64,000 bases of DNA, from positions 372,001 to 436,000 of the forward strand of contig NC_068938.1 in the NCBI RefSeq assembly GCF_016801865.2, given 5' to 3'. Both the position numbers and the translations under genes were made by a program. The notes under the pieces were generated by a model. It saw nothing but the letters and a program-made list of their open reading frames with translations, searched no databases and had not been told where the DNA came from. The DNA comes from Culex pipiens pallens. Lineage: Eukaryota; Arthropoda; Insecta; Diptera; Culicidae. Below are positions 1-12,835 of this stretch, one piece after another; the first letter of the stretch is position 1, and each line of letters opens with the position of its first letter.

Positions 1-660
1 TTTCATTTAAATTTGATTTATTTTATTTTATTCTGCACACTTGAAAAATATAACGAAATTTCTAAACATTATAATTACAAGCCAAAATTGAATAAAAATC
101 TTGTGGAAATAAAAATTAAATTAAATATTTTTTTTGATTTTTTCATTTTCATTTTTTTTTGCTTCATTTTCATTTTTTTTGCTACTGTTCATGGCTTATG
201 CTACTGTTCATGGCATTTTCAATTCTCAACTTCTTTTTGCAACTTAATGCTTGAATTCAAACAGAAAAAACGTTACTTAATCCACCTTAAGGTGGTTGGT
301 GCCTTCCTCGCATTCATGTTGTATTTTAGGTGGTATTTACAAATTAATTTTATTTTTTTATTATTTTTTTTCATTTGGTTTTTTAAATTATTGATTTTAC
401 TTGAACAGCAATTTTCAATTCTATTTTTTACCAACTCTTCAAAATAAAGGTGAAAAGTCTCATGAGTTATATATTTCAGTAAAAAGTTCGTGTAAATCTT
501 TGTCGAGACAAAATGATGCAGCAACATAATTAATACAGATTTTTTCCAGAAGAGACGCAGACACTGCTTAAGCGATGTGGCAACCGGGCGATACGCATGC
601 AAGGGGGTGTGGCTGCCAATCCCCCGCGTGGTCAAAAAGTCAAAAAAGCAAAAAGACCCG
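1..660. other. AT-rich non-coding start of window
   Basis: T- and A-rich sequence with homopolymer runs. A T-rich near-tandem block (TTCATTTTCATTTTTTTTGC twice, about 140-182) is followed by two copies of TGCTACTGTTCATGGC near 180-213. The open frame across 13-447 encodes mostly F, I and L from poly-T runs and is not credible as protein. No gene is seen. Confidence 0.6.
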
Positions 661-1000
661 GCCTTTGAGGTTATGCAAAAATCACCCTTTTTTGTAGCTA
701 CAAAAAATCTTTTTCTTGGCATAACTTTGAAAGTACTTTACTAAACAGAATAAAATTTAATAGGGTCTTAGGGGACCCCAAAACGAACAGAATAAGGCGG
801 ATCCGGCCAAAATCGGTACAGCCAGTTCTGAGATAATCGTGTGGAAAAAAATCATGTCTACACACATCCCCACAGACATTTGTTCAGAATTTGATTCTGA
901 GTCGATAGGTATACGTGAAGGTATATCTAGGAGTCGTATTTAAGAAGTTCATTTTTCGAGTGATTTTATAGCCTTGCCTCAGTGAGGTGAGGAAGGCAAA
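661..1000. repeat. Dispersed mosquito-type repeat with terminal hairpin
   Basis: The stretch reads as one block running from a motif around GGCATAACTTTGAAAGTACTT (near 718) through a G/C-rich centre (GGGTCTTAGGGGACCCC, 763-779) to an imperfect hairpin GCCTTGCCTCA/TGAGGAAGGC at 971-997. From memory, blocks ending in GCCTTCCTCAC are common in culicine genomes, but no database check was possible. The left boundary is uncertain. It lies just upstream of the GC-richer leader of the Rapgap1-like gene. Confidence 0.45.
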
Positions 1001-2448
1001 ACAGCTCGAAAAACACACCGCTACTGCTCGAAATCCGACCACCCGTTTTGCGCTTTTCCTTGTGTTCGTGTGCACCGCGCGGTCGCAGCATGCTGCGTGC
1101 GCGTAAAGCTTATGCTGGCTATGCTGCCTTGTCCCGTTGTATTGGTGCGATCCGGTCCAATGTTTTCATTCATGTACGGATCCGAGTCGGCGCTCGGTTG
1201 TCGTCACAGCCTGCTAGTCAGTCAGTCAGTGTGCCTGTAGCAATCGCACGTTTAGCACGTTGTCGGACGACACCCCGCGCGCTCGTCTACCACAACCGCG
1301 GGATTCGATCGCCGCAACGAAGAATTCGCGCGATTATCATAGTGTGCTGCTGAAGTTGTGAATGGGATCGCGAAGCGATGTGAGGCAAGTGAAGCGATTC
1401 CCGAAGAAGAACCTGTTGCGTTTTTTTCGGGGGAGATAAGAGTGGGAGTAAAAGAGTAAATGAGGCGAAAAGCGGCTGGAAAGCAAAAGCTGAAAATTGA
1501 TTTTTACTGTTTTGTGCCCGTTTCGAGTTTCGGGATCGCACGACGTTCTTTTCGTGGGGAGTGAGCAGGACGGCAGGAAGATAACAACACCCCGTGGATT
1601 GTGGTGATAGCCGGCTGGAAGCTGTTGTGTCCGTTGTTCCTCACGGTTGATTGATCATTTGTCGATCGACGTGCGCGCGCGAATGCAGTGTGCTGTGATT
1701 TATTCTGCTACGCTCAGTTTCAGCCTACTCTTGGAGTTTCATTCAGCGCTGACTTGATCGGTGGATGATTTATCTCCGCCGTGAACACAGAGTGTGTGTG
1801 TAGTGTTTACAGTGTTTTGTGGCTGGTGCTGTGTGTCAAGAACGTACACTGGATTCTAGTTCTTCGCAGCGGAACAAACCCTTATGCTGGATATTGAGGC
1901 TACCGCACCTTTACAAGTTAGTTGACACAGTGTGGCCTATGAATGTGAGTGATTGAGTAATTGAGTAAGAGAAGCAAGAGCGATCGCGAGCTAGACACAT
2001 AACCGCACATACCTAACGCTGATGCTTCGGATTAACAAATCATCTGTCATCTTTCATCTGCGTGGCTTCCACACGGGGATAACAACCAAGCTCATTAATC
2101 CGATCAAGCAAACCCATTCATAACCCCGCGTTCGAGTGATTGAACGCACATGTGTGGTCCGATAGCTCAAACTGATTGGATCACTTGAGAGGGCGAGAGC
2201 AGCCCAGGGATCTCAACGAACCGATACGGTAGTCACGTGCTACCCATCAACGAGAAACTCATCCATTAGAAAACATCCCTCATCGTCATCGCGCGTCATA
2301 ACCTACCACATCATCTGCTGCTGGTTAACCTTCCAACGCAACCACCGAAAAAACACGAAACGAAAACCGAAACTCCCGACAGGGAAGGTTATCCCAGGAG
2401 TTATCCCCGAAACTGTGTGACAAGTCAATTGTGACGACGACGACGACG
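1001..2448 (+). promoter_or_regulatory. Putative promoter and 5' leader of the Rapgap1-like gene
   Basis: Base composition shifts here from AT-rich repeat to GC-richer, low-repeat sequence with many CGA/TCG words, typical of mosquito 5' leaders. Several arthropod initiator words (TCAGT) occur, the densest at 1218-1230. The region runs without an obvious splice acceptor to the ATG at 2449. Short upstream ATGs exist (for example 1090 and 1949), so the leader would carry upstream ORFs. The transcript boundaries are inferred; cDNA or CAGE data would settle them. Confidence 0.45.
1218..1230 (+). promoter_or_regulatory. Candidate initiator cluster (three overlapping TCAGT)
   Basis: TCAGTCAGTCAGT gives three overlapping copies of the arthropod initiator TCAGT. 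No TATA box is evident 25-35 bases upstream, so a TATA-less focused or clustered start is possible. This is a motif match only. Confidence 0.35.
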
Positions 2449-2522
2449 ATGAAGTACCTCAGCTCTGGGCACAGGGAATCCTACACCCTGGTCGTCCGCA
2501 AGAGGTACATGAAACGAATGCT
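2449..2522 (+). CDS. Proposed first coding exon of Rapgap1-like gene
   Basis: An ATG preceded by a run of ACG opens MKYLSSGHRESYTLVVRKRYMKRM plus two bases (CT). A donor GTATGT follows at 2523. The split codon CT|A joins to the exon at 26168 and reads straight into the GoLoco frame (…KRM-L-RQHMGGW…). This phase agreement across a 23.6 kb intron is the main support. The peptide is basic (K, R rich) with no signal peptide, as expected for a cytosolic GAP regulatory N-terminus. A second donor-like GT at 2527 would shift the frame and is disfavoured. The open frame continues into the intron as hydrophobic chance sequence. Translation could instead start at ATG 26178 inside the next exon. I do not recognise the N-terminal residues. 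Confidence 0.5.
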
Positions 2523-5500
2523 GTATGTACATATTTTTCTGTGTTTTTTTGAGTTACTCCTTTCTTTCATATATCTGCACAATCCCTTTAGAGAGATGGG
2601 CGCCTTTCACAAGATTCGTGAATTGTGTGGTGCGCTCATCAGTAAATATAGAGTTGAAAACCGCATGAATCGTAGAATCCCAGCAGAACATTCTAAATAT
2701 TTTAGTAGCCTCTATCGCGCATGTACGCTTATCGCGGAACCAACTGTGTGTTGTGCGCCTTTGAGACGCGCGATAAATGTTCTCGGTGGAAAAGCCGCAA
2801 GTATTTCTCCTGAAACAACAAGAGAATCACTCACATTTTTTCCCTTTTATTTCTGACGTTTTTTTTTGTGGTGAAGGGTTTTAATGTATGCCTGATAGTG
2901 TGGTTCACGGTTGTATGACTAAGACAAAAGTTTTTATTACTCGTGTAAATATAGAATTTCGTTGCAGTTTATCTTATTAGTCATTTTCTTTGGAAAACAT
3001 AAACTTTTCTTATTCAAAATCTCAATTAAATTATTGTTGAGTGTCCCGATTCCCCTTAACAAAAATGATCGGTTCCCCTTAATTTTTGTTCAAACCTGGA
3101 ACCCAACAAAATGAAGGCATTCTCAGTTCTCCCTTTACTCTTAATGTTATACATAAATTCATATAGTTGTATATTATTGGGATCGATTTGATCTATTAGC
3201 AAATTTTCCGATTCCCCTTAAGGTGACGACTTTCATCTGATATAAATTTCGCCTCGTTTAAAATATTTTCACAAAATTCCTTCTACAAGTTGTTTAGAAT
3301 AGTAGCCTCTTGTGTTGATACTTGTTGGTAACGATTGTCCTCTTCCTTGAACAGTTATAAAATCATCATTATTCAATAATTGCTTCACAAAATTAAATAA
3401 ATTTTGAGACACATTTGATTTAGATCAAAAATTCTTTCAGTGTCTTCAAGAAGGATATAACCGGCATAAACTAATTCATTTTGTTATCAATAATTGTCTG
3501 CTTCACCTTAATCTTATTCCAAAAATTACTTTGTATCCTCAAGTAATCGATTCCCAACGCTTTTCAAAGTTCTACAAAGTTGTTATCCATATCAAAACCT
3601 TTACTATTCCCGATAATGAAATCATTTGGTTGCACCCGTGAACCACCCTAACATCAACTGGTTGAGGATTATTTCTTATTTTTGTTACCTTTCAACGCTT
3701 GTGTTTTTCTTAGTGGAAGAATGACTTGCAATCTCATTTGGACTTTCTACGATTGTACAGTTGAGATAAAAAGTGAATCTTGAATCTCTTATTTCCAGCT
3801 TTTGTGGTTTTACCAAGTTTCGTAAGGATCGCTTCTTAGCCAACTAGATTGACGTGACGTGATAGAACATTTTCATTTTCTTAAAAACTCGCGTGTCGTA
3901 TTACATATCAAAGTCCGCGTTTTCCTCGAAAGCCGGTGCACAGCATAATTACTCGAGTAATTACAACATAATTTTAATTGCTTTCCCCCTTCGGGGGCCG
4001 CGACGCATCGGTCACGGCGGTTGAGGTTCGCGCCGTGGGTGGTGATGGTTGTTCTCGCCCCGAATGGGTTGATAAATTGCATCTACTCGTAGAAAGGAGC
4101 ATGATAAGAGTAAAGAAAAAGGACGACAAACGAGCGGACTTCCCATGGTCGTCGCCTGAAATTTAATATAATTCTCAGCGTGAGATCGAAACTGCAACTG
4201 ACTGCAACAAAGTTGAACCCAACCATCTCCGGCGATGATGATGATGATCGGGAGGAGGGCGAAAAATTATTGGAAATTGCTCCCGCAGCTAGAACCGGGC
4301 CAAACTAGGCAAATAAAAACGTCATTATTTGCCTGACGATATCCTGTCTGGCGTTGTGTGTTTTTTTCCTCTGTTTTGTCATACAAGACTTCCCGATCAA
4401 ACAATTTTCACTCTTGATTGCGTGTAAAATGTCCTGGAGCGATAAAAATCTATTCACACACACAAGGAGACCGATCCCGGCAGGACACCTCGCGCCGTTT
4501 GTTTGTCGTCCAAATAGGCAATATCATCCTGGCAGTTGCTGCTCTCCCTGGAGCTACATCGGAAATGGAAACATTAATTTGTTTGTCCGCGCGGTACCTG
4601 CGGACTTCCGGGGACGACTCTAGGACTCGATCTAGGACGAACGTGTGACACAAAAGGGGGAGAGAGATTACAAGCAATTAGTCATTTACTTTACTTCCCG
4701 AAACGCGCTGAGAGCGCGCGATATGGAAATTATGGTTCCCGGGGGACCTTCCTGCTCCTAGGAGTCGTAGTAGGCGGCGCACTGGAGCGTGATAGGAAAA
4801 GGAAGTGTTGCGCGCCCGGTAGATTTATGAAGTGTTGATTGCGGAATAATTAATGATCCGTTCAGAACATGTGCACTTTGTATGTTTGTTTCTTCAGAGT
4901 TGTTCCAAACGAACTAAATCTGGCTCTTTTTGTACCACTTTTAAGCAAAGCAGGCGCTGAATCTCACGCCCTGACACAATTTCAATCGGCAGAAGTAAAT
5001 TTCCTGTTGTCGACAAATTGAATCTTGTACACGCCAGACCATTTTCCATCCCAGTGAACCAGAGACACAGCGAGGGAGAGAACACCAATGACATTCAAAA
5101 ACGTACTTTACGGCCACGCCACGCCGTCGTAACGTTTTTCGTTGTTCCGTCGCGCACCAGGTTAGATTGAACAAGAATCGCGCTCCGGCCATTCGTGCTC
5201 GCCATAGATAAAGCTCTAATAAATGTCCCATCAACCACACTCCGGCTGCTGCCGGTGTGTGTTGCTGGAACGCAAAAGAGCTCCATCAAGTGTCAGTGTA
5301 AAACAGGCCATTATTGCACACGTTGGGATCGGGTGGGCGACAAATTCTCGCGAATAACGACGCCCTCTTACGTTGCCTCCAAGGTAGCAGCCAGCGTGTA
5401 ATAAGGTACAGTTTATTGCATCAAACACACCTTGTCCCAGTGAGATCCCGCAAACGAGGAAGCGCAACGACACCTATTATAGATTCATATTAAAACAAGT

Positions 5501-8500
5501 GCATTCATTACCGCGTTGTCGTCCAACGAATTTTCTGTGACCTTCGCCGAAGATGATCGCGCAGTAGGCCTGGATGAGCCAACAATAATTGAAGTCGGGC
5601 ACGAGACATCGTAGCAAGCGCGCACGCGCTGACACCTGTTTCTTCGGTTGCCAAGGAACCCACCGAACCGTATCGAGGACAACCCATAATCGTAGTGTGC
5701 TCTGCCTGCAGTTTAGTACTCATCATGCGATCATATCGGCGGTTGTTGCGACGTGGCTTGCTACGATCGATTCGATCGTACGTGTGAGCAAACCGTTACG
5801 ATCAAAACTTTTGTGTACCAGAAATTTGTTCTCTGCCGTTGCAAACACACAAATTTGACTAATAAAGCAACATATTGCACAAAACGGTTGAACACAACTT
5901 TACAAGTGGTCAAATTTTCCCACAACTGCGCGAGCACGCTCGCGTGGATTTTGACTATTTCTCAACCAATTAGCGCGCCAATCAGAGATTGCCCCTTTCC
6001 CACGTGGTTTGTTTACCTTTCTTCGACACACTCCCGTGTTGGCGAACAAATTTGCTCATTTCACCACCTAATTAGCATCGATGCAGCTGATTGGAGGAGG
6101 TCTGAGCGCTAACAAATCGCTGCACATAATCTGCGCGCGCGCTTTATCAATCTCAACGAGGCTCAAAACAACTTCTTGGTTGTTTTTTTCTGAGTCCCTC
6201 TCAAAGTGCAGCATTCAAGCATCGTAGCAGGCCGCGATCGTGGTTTGAAATGCGACACGCGTGCAACGTTGCAGAACTACACACACTGCGCGCCTACTAT
6301 GACCCGATCGTGCCCAGAATGATAACGAAAGTGCGCGCGCCCGCGATAGCGTGAAGAGTGCGCGAGAAAGACAGGGCCTGCGTTGATTTATGGATTTGGT
6401 GGGTACGGTTTTTGGGGGCGAAAAGTGGATTAATGTTTTTTGAAGAAACGAATATGGGCAACATACGCTGCGCGTGGGTTTTAGGGGGCCTCCAAATTAG
6501 GCAATAACGGTCACTGCTTTGCGGGGTGAGAAGAGGCTTGTTTTTGCTGAATGCTGAAAGTATGTTTTTGTTTCTTTTTTTAAACGAGATGAAAAGGGTT
6601 ATTTCGGAGTGCGCTGAAAGCGAGTTGAGATGTAATCTAATAAAGAACCCGGCCTTTGAAAGGGAAGGCGGAAGAACATGGGCCCGTACAAAAGCGACAG
6701 ACGAATGTGCTTTGATGTTAATCTTAGGCAAATAAATAAAGTTGTATCATTTCCAAAGAAGAACGATGCTGCCGCTGCAGTACAGTGCACTCCACAATTG
6801 TTTTCTCCCAAAGGTGAGAAGAAAACTCCCATAAATCTTGGCTTTTTCTTGTGATGTTTTTTTCCCGTGCACTCGGATTCACGTTTTTAACCTCAAAACT
6901 AGTTTATCTTGTCACCAACCTTAGAACTTCAAAGAAAGTTTCAAAGGGGAAAGAAGGAAATCCAGATCGGAAACGATTGATAACGCCACGCTGCTCCAGT
7001 GACATTTATTACCCAAACTGACCGGATTTTCTTGATTTTCCGTTGCGCCGTCAAAAAAGTATCATTTTACCTTTCCTCCTTTTTCTGAAACAATATGGGA
7101 GAACTCGACTCGTCACAAGAACCACAACGCCGGTTCGAAGTCGCAGTAGGCACATGTAATTACCTACAGCCGAGTTTCAAACCGACCGCAGTAGGCTTGA
7201 CCACCACCAAGTAGAGCACATCACCGCACGCATGCATGCATATATCACGCCGGGCATCCAGGCAAGCGTTGACCGTAATTTAAGAACCGTCAGTGACTGC
7301 TTTGATGCGTAAAGGGTCCGGAAGACGACCGTCACGAGAATCACGTAAACCAATACGCATTGTTTTTTCCCTGGTTTTGGAAACAGGGGACCGGGGGTTA
7401 TAATTAGAGCACCACAACATGGCTTTGTTCTGGCCCCGGAATCTCCTTGACTCGACTTTTGTTAACATTAATTTCAAGGGTCGCCGGTTCTTGTGCGTTG
7501 CTTTCCAAGGGTCCCGTAGCCTGTCTTCACCTTGCACTGTGCGGGGCCAACTCGGAGGGCATTTGAGAACTGAAAAAAGTCCGATTGTGTAATAAATAAA
7601 CGCTAAAGTGTTGTTTTATTCTTGTATCGGAGCCTGCTAGCCGAGGAGGTAATTTACAACCTTTGGTTTGTCAGTTTGCTCGCATGCTTGGATCCGGCGC
7701 TCACGCTTGGCTAGGCCTCCTGTGATTCTATCTCACTCATTTGTCTGTTTGAGGCACTAAAATCAAACTGCGTGAAGAGTCGTCTTCTTTCCGCGTGTGC
7801 ACTTAACACACAAAATATGGCCCCGGAAAGTGCATATTTCTCTGGCCATTCCAATGAATCTTGCGTGTCTAAAACTGTGTCGAGAGTGCGAGTGAGGTGA
7901 GAGAAAAGTGTTTTCACCTACCGACTTGAGCTCGATTTGCATCGAACGATTGGTTTACGATCTGTGCTATTTTTCGAGGTGGGCTTTCCTCATCGCATCA
8001 TTATTAATATTGATTTTTTTTTTCGTCTACAAATCGGAACATTTTTTACGACTCCCCACCGAAAAGCCACCTATCGCGTCGACGTCGTAGGTGTCAACAG
8101 CTCGTATTTGTTCGCGGTTTTACGACCGTTCGGCCGTTTTGTACCACATTCCGAGCGGGCGGTGTTAATCGAAAAAGCGACCTTTCCTAACTCGAGTTTT
8201 GACCATTTCGTATCGGTGGGGATCTTTTAATTAGCCAAAGCTGCTCCTTTTTTCGGGAATCGTGATAAAATATTGATGCGTTCTTAAAATCACATCAAAC
8301 CCGCCTGCTTTGTTTATGAATTTCAAATCCAACGCCTACTACGTGCGACGGGAAGTTTTTGTTTTGCGCCGAGAAACCGTTACTCTCGAAGTCGTCGCAT
8401 TTCGTAATCGATCACGACGATTAATCAATGCTAATTAAGCACCACAAGTACTTATTAGTGCATGAGTGTAATTAACACCCCGCCAGCAATAGTGTTTCTG

Positions 8501-10984
8501 AGGAAATGGCCCACCCGACAATACCCGCAGAAGGTTGAACTCGGCATGACCGGAAGTTTTGCGACTCCATAGTTGGAGCCCATTCAAAGCAGGCTGGGGA
8601 ACAATAACCAAACCTCCAACTTGGGCTGGTAGGGTAGTTGGCCAATAGTTGTCCAAATATGTTAATTTTCTTGCGAGAGGTCATGGTTTATTAATTATTG
8701 ATGCCGAACAGAAGCAAACTTCTCACAGGGTCGATCACAAGGTATGACACTTCCTCTCCCAAGATTCGGACCCTTTCTACGGGTGGTCCTGTTCCCACAC
8801 TCTCGAAAAGCACTTTTCCCTGGCAATAAAAAAGCAAACCAAACAACATCATCAAAAATACATTTTCCTAAACACATTCCCAAAACAAAAAAGGACCGTT
8901 CTCAAACTAGCAAATAACACCAGTTTAAAAAAAAAAACCTTCAAGGAATCGGAATCCCATTAAAGGACTCCTCCGAAGAGGGAGGAAGCTGAAATCGATC
9001 ATTATTTTGCCATCACTCTGCCGACTCGCAGTGGGAGTCCGGATGTTCGGTACGAAACCGCATCGCCCAGCTTGGAACCCCTTTTTGGGGTGTGTTTACG
9101 GGAAGCTTCCTACTTTTTTGCCGCGACACCACGAAAGCCAAGAAAGGTTGGAATGTTTCAAGTGTGACGTTCTTTCCGGCACTTTTTCGGATGTTCTGCA
9201 GCAGCAAATGGTGTCAGCGAAGCTAATGAGTTGCTCAATCGCATTAGGGGGTGCGAAAAAAATTGGGTGACTTTTGACTGCTTTCTTGTGGTGGGAACTT
9301 TGACTGACTTTCTTTGGGTTGAGAAAGAGAAAAAATGACGAAAGACATTTTTCTCTAGTTTTTGTTCTGCTTGTGCCAAATTGTATTGATGGTCTTGATG
9401 GTGAGAACGGAAACGGTTCAATTTATTCCAGCAAGTGGAGGCCAATTTGTAACCGATCCTAAATACCTTGAAAATTGCCTCCGAGTCGAGTCGAGAACTG
9501 AAAACCTGCTGTGTCCAATCGTAAAACGGCCTCGATTAAAACAAATAGAAAACCAACCCACAAGTCCATACTAGCAGCGTAGAAGATTCCTTCCTCGATT
9601 CGTTAGACGGAGGTGGGTAACGAAATTAGTTTTGGGACCGTATTTGGACCCTCGTGCCATGGCCTCTCGGCATCTCGCGTGGAAGGCAAAAAAAACTTTA
9701 AATCACGCAGAATTGCGCAATGCTCCGGCGGTGTGAAGTCCAAACGTGTATGCGCGGCCATTCGCACCCCACCGATAATTTATAATTCCGAAAATTGCAC
9801 AACAAACACACAATACTGTCCATCACAAAAGCGCGCGCGATGGTGGTTCCCATGCTGTGAGGTGGGGTCTTTCATAAATTGCGTCACTCCTTGCATGATT
9901 ATGATAACGGCAAATTTGTTCCAAAAAGCGATCAAATATCAATTTGCAACGAGCATCTCAAACAAGGAGCGAAAATATCATCAAAGAACGAATAACTCTC
10001 GAAAGCAGCTGTGCATTTGCCATCGCATTTTCCGCATTTGTCTCGCGACCAAAAATATCATCAAAGTAGGCTCAGAAAGACGCACTCTCGATTTCAAGCC
10101 TTTCAACCAAAGTGCAACTTTTTAGCGTGTGATCCCGGTAGGCCTCTCGACGTGGCAGCGCACACTTGGATCGTGATGCTGGTCCCGAACGAGTGACACT
10201 TGACTTTGGCTGAAGGAGCGCTCGCGCGAAAGACATCGTTTATCGATTTTTACCTTTTCGCTTTCGTCGATTAAACAGCGATTGTGTCCTTAATTCCAGC
10301 TTAAACTTTTCACTTTTTCCTTCTTTCATTCACTTCAACCACCACCAACTATTCGAGTCGACAACGGCCTCTTATCGTTTCCGAGAGTCTTTTGTCGCGC
10401 GAGATTCTTAAACAAAGTTCCCCCTCGCGTTTTAAAAGTTGAAGAAAGTTCCGTTTTTTTTCGGAACCCTCGACATCGTGAGCAAGTAAGACTTTACCGA
10501 TCTTTATAGACACGTCGACGACGTGGGAAAAATCGCGAAGCGGAGTTGGTTATTTGTTCTGCGTACCGGCTTCCCTAATTTTTTAATGTCGCGACGATGC
10601 AAATTAATAAAAAGTTCTTCTTCTTGCTCTTCGGAGAAAGTGTATTCAAATGTCGGAGGGTACCTTCGGCTTGAATGCGGATAAAGAAAGTTGGCACGGA
10701 GAAAGGGGCGCCGGGGAAAAATTAGGGGTTGCAATTCTAGTTCTGTTAACTGCCTGCACGGTCTTTTAGCATATTATTCGTGTCCAGGGCGCGGTGAAAG
10801 AAGAAGAAAAAACGCACAGTCATTATTGTTATGATGTCTATTAAGCCCTTGATTTATAGATTGCAACCAATTTTCTCAGGAAAGTTAGAATTCCTACGGA
10901 GTTGCTTGCTGAGAATTTGTTGAGAAAATGTCCTTGTCTGCGACAAGAAGGTCATGCTTTTGAAAAGTTCCTCAACTTCGGAAG

Positions 10985-11125
10985 TTGCTGTGCGTTTCCC
11001 ACCGCAGTAGGCGCACTTGACGCGCGACCACTACTTTTCCGATTAGCAAGCCATGCTTTTTCCATAGCTGCAGAAGCAACCGTACGTTTGCCATCGCAGT
11101 TGGCGCACTTGACGCGCGATCGATG
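10985..11125 (+). repeat. GC-rich repeated motif, first pair
   Basis: Two copies of a word of the type CCATCGCAGTTGGCGCACTT followed by GACGCGCGA occur about 97 bases apart (near 11000 and 11090). Each is preceded by a CGTTTCC or CGTTTGCC lead-in. A more diverged copy lies near 10011-10070. The same word recurs as a pair at 12690-12830, so this is a dispersed, possibly once tandem, repeat. Confidence 0.55.
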
Positions 11126-12684
11126 CTACTGTGTACGAGCCTACTTTGACTGGTTTCAAAGATTCCAAGACTTTCCCAACATCAAGACCAATTTCAAACG
11201 AAAAAATCAACGACAACTTCCTACCGTTTGTCCCGCATGTTTACATTTTTTTGCATACCCCAAATCTCAACACGCATCACGTAAAATTTCCGTCACCGTT
11301 TGAAGTCTTCCGCGGCGGTCCCTCCGGTCCCTATACGCAGGTGATAAATGGTGGTCTTCAAGTGTGCATACAATTGTACAAAAGCGCGAAGAAAGAAGGA
11401 GAAAGTGGTTCTGAACCTGACTGCGTTCTGCGCTAGGAGGGGGAATGGCACCGGTTTTTTATTCTTTCAAATGGCTTCTTAGAGAGTCCCGGGGGTGACT
11501 TGCTCAATAGAGAGAATCGGTTACCTGCCGGAACGATAACGAGGGAATCGGATAGGAAATCCGATTTGGCGAAAAGAAGGGGGAAATCCTTGCCTCAATC
11601 TTGATTGTGAAACTGCCAGCTTAAACGGTTTCCTCCTCGACGACGTCGTCGACGTCGACAGTTGAAGAAGTTCTTGGCCATTGTGTAGCATTTTATTGTT
11701 ATTACCTTATTTTTATGCACTTTTTCTGGTGGCACAACAACTTCGAACTAGGGGAAAGAGGGACGACCATCAATCAAGCACCATTAGCATGCCGATGATG
11801 ACGGCGAAAAGATGCATTTCTTGCGGTGCCATTGCACTGCGGGTCGTCGTCGTCGTCGCCTGCTTTGCCCAGAAGGAGCAAATATTTAAAAAGGGATAAC
11901 TTTTATTGATTCCAGTGTTCGAATTCCCTGCGTTGGGATCGGTTATAATTATTTATTTCCCGAGCGGTGCGGTTTGTTTGCGGTTATAAATCTTGCCACT
12001 TTCCCAAGGTGGTGTCCCGAAGGCATTCGCGCAAAAACCGGCACTTCTTTTGGGGAAATTGTTTGTAAACTTTACTGCCGCAGCCCCGGCCAGGTTTGTT
12101 CATTTAAATTTTATGACCCCGGGGTTTGTTTACATTCTTCGGTGGCAAATTTCACGACCCAGCGCGCTATTTGTTTATTGCAAATTTATTTAAATTTCGA
12201 CCCATTACATTGTGTATTTTTCGGGGTTCCAGGGAAGTTTTTGTGGATCACTGAACTGTGGCAACCCGCCCAACGCCTGCTTGGATGTTTAGACAAACAA
12301 TGCTATAATTGGGCGGGCGCGCGCACGCTGGACCGTTTGTTTTGCGAGATTTGCCTGCGGGAAAATTGAACCAGATCCACGATTTCGATTGATTTCTCAA
12401 CGGTTTGAACTCTCCCGGAATTGGGAACACACATGCCGGCTCACATTTGGGTGCGGGTGCAGAAACAAAAGTCGGTCGGTCAGGATAATTAGCTTGAATG
12501 AATCGTGCTATTTTTCGGGGGGTTTTGGGAACGTGTGTGGTCTACATTTCAAACGATCAAAACTGGATTTAATGAGTCGTTTGAGTATGGATTTCATGCG
12601 TCGAAATTATATCGATTTGCTGAAGTTTCACCGTAACCTCTTAAAACCATAACATTTTTTTTAAAGAAAGACAGCCACGATAGT

Positions 12685-12835
12685 TTGCTATGCCTTTGCC
12701 ACCGCAGTTGGCGCACTTTGCACGCGATGGACGCTGTCCAGATTGCATTCTGGTGAGTCTTTCGCGCTGTACAGCTACGGTAGTTCGCAATGTGGTTGCC
12801 ATCGCAGTTGGCGCATTTGACGTGCGGCTGGCGCT
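12685..12835 (+). repeat. GC-rich repeated motif, second pair
   Basis: Two copies of the TTGCCACCGCAGTTGGCGCA-type word sit about 105 bases apart, matching the pair at 10985-11125 in sequence and similar spacing. The surrounding sequence is different. The origin is unknown. Confidence 0.55.

Noticed and set aside
13..447. 144-codon hydrophobic frame as a membrane protein
   Set aside because: The hydrophobic residues come from poly-T runs in AT-rich sequence; no ordered membrane segments or codon bias.
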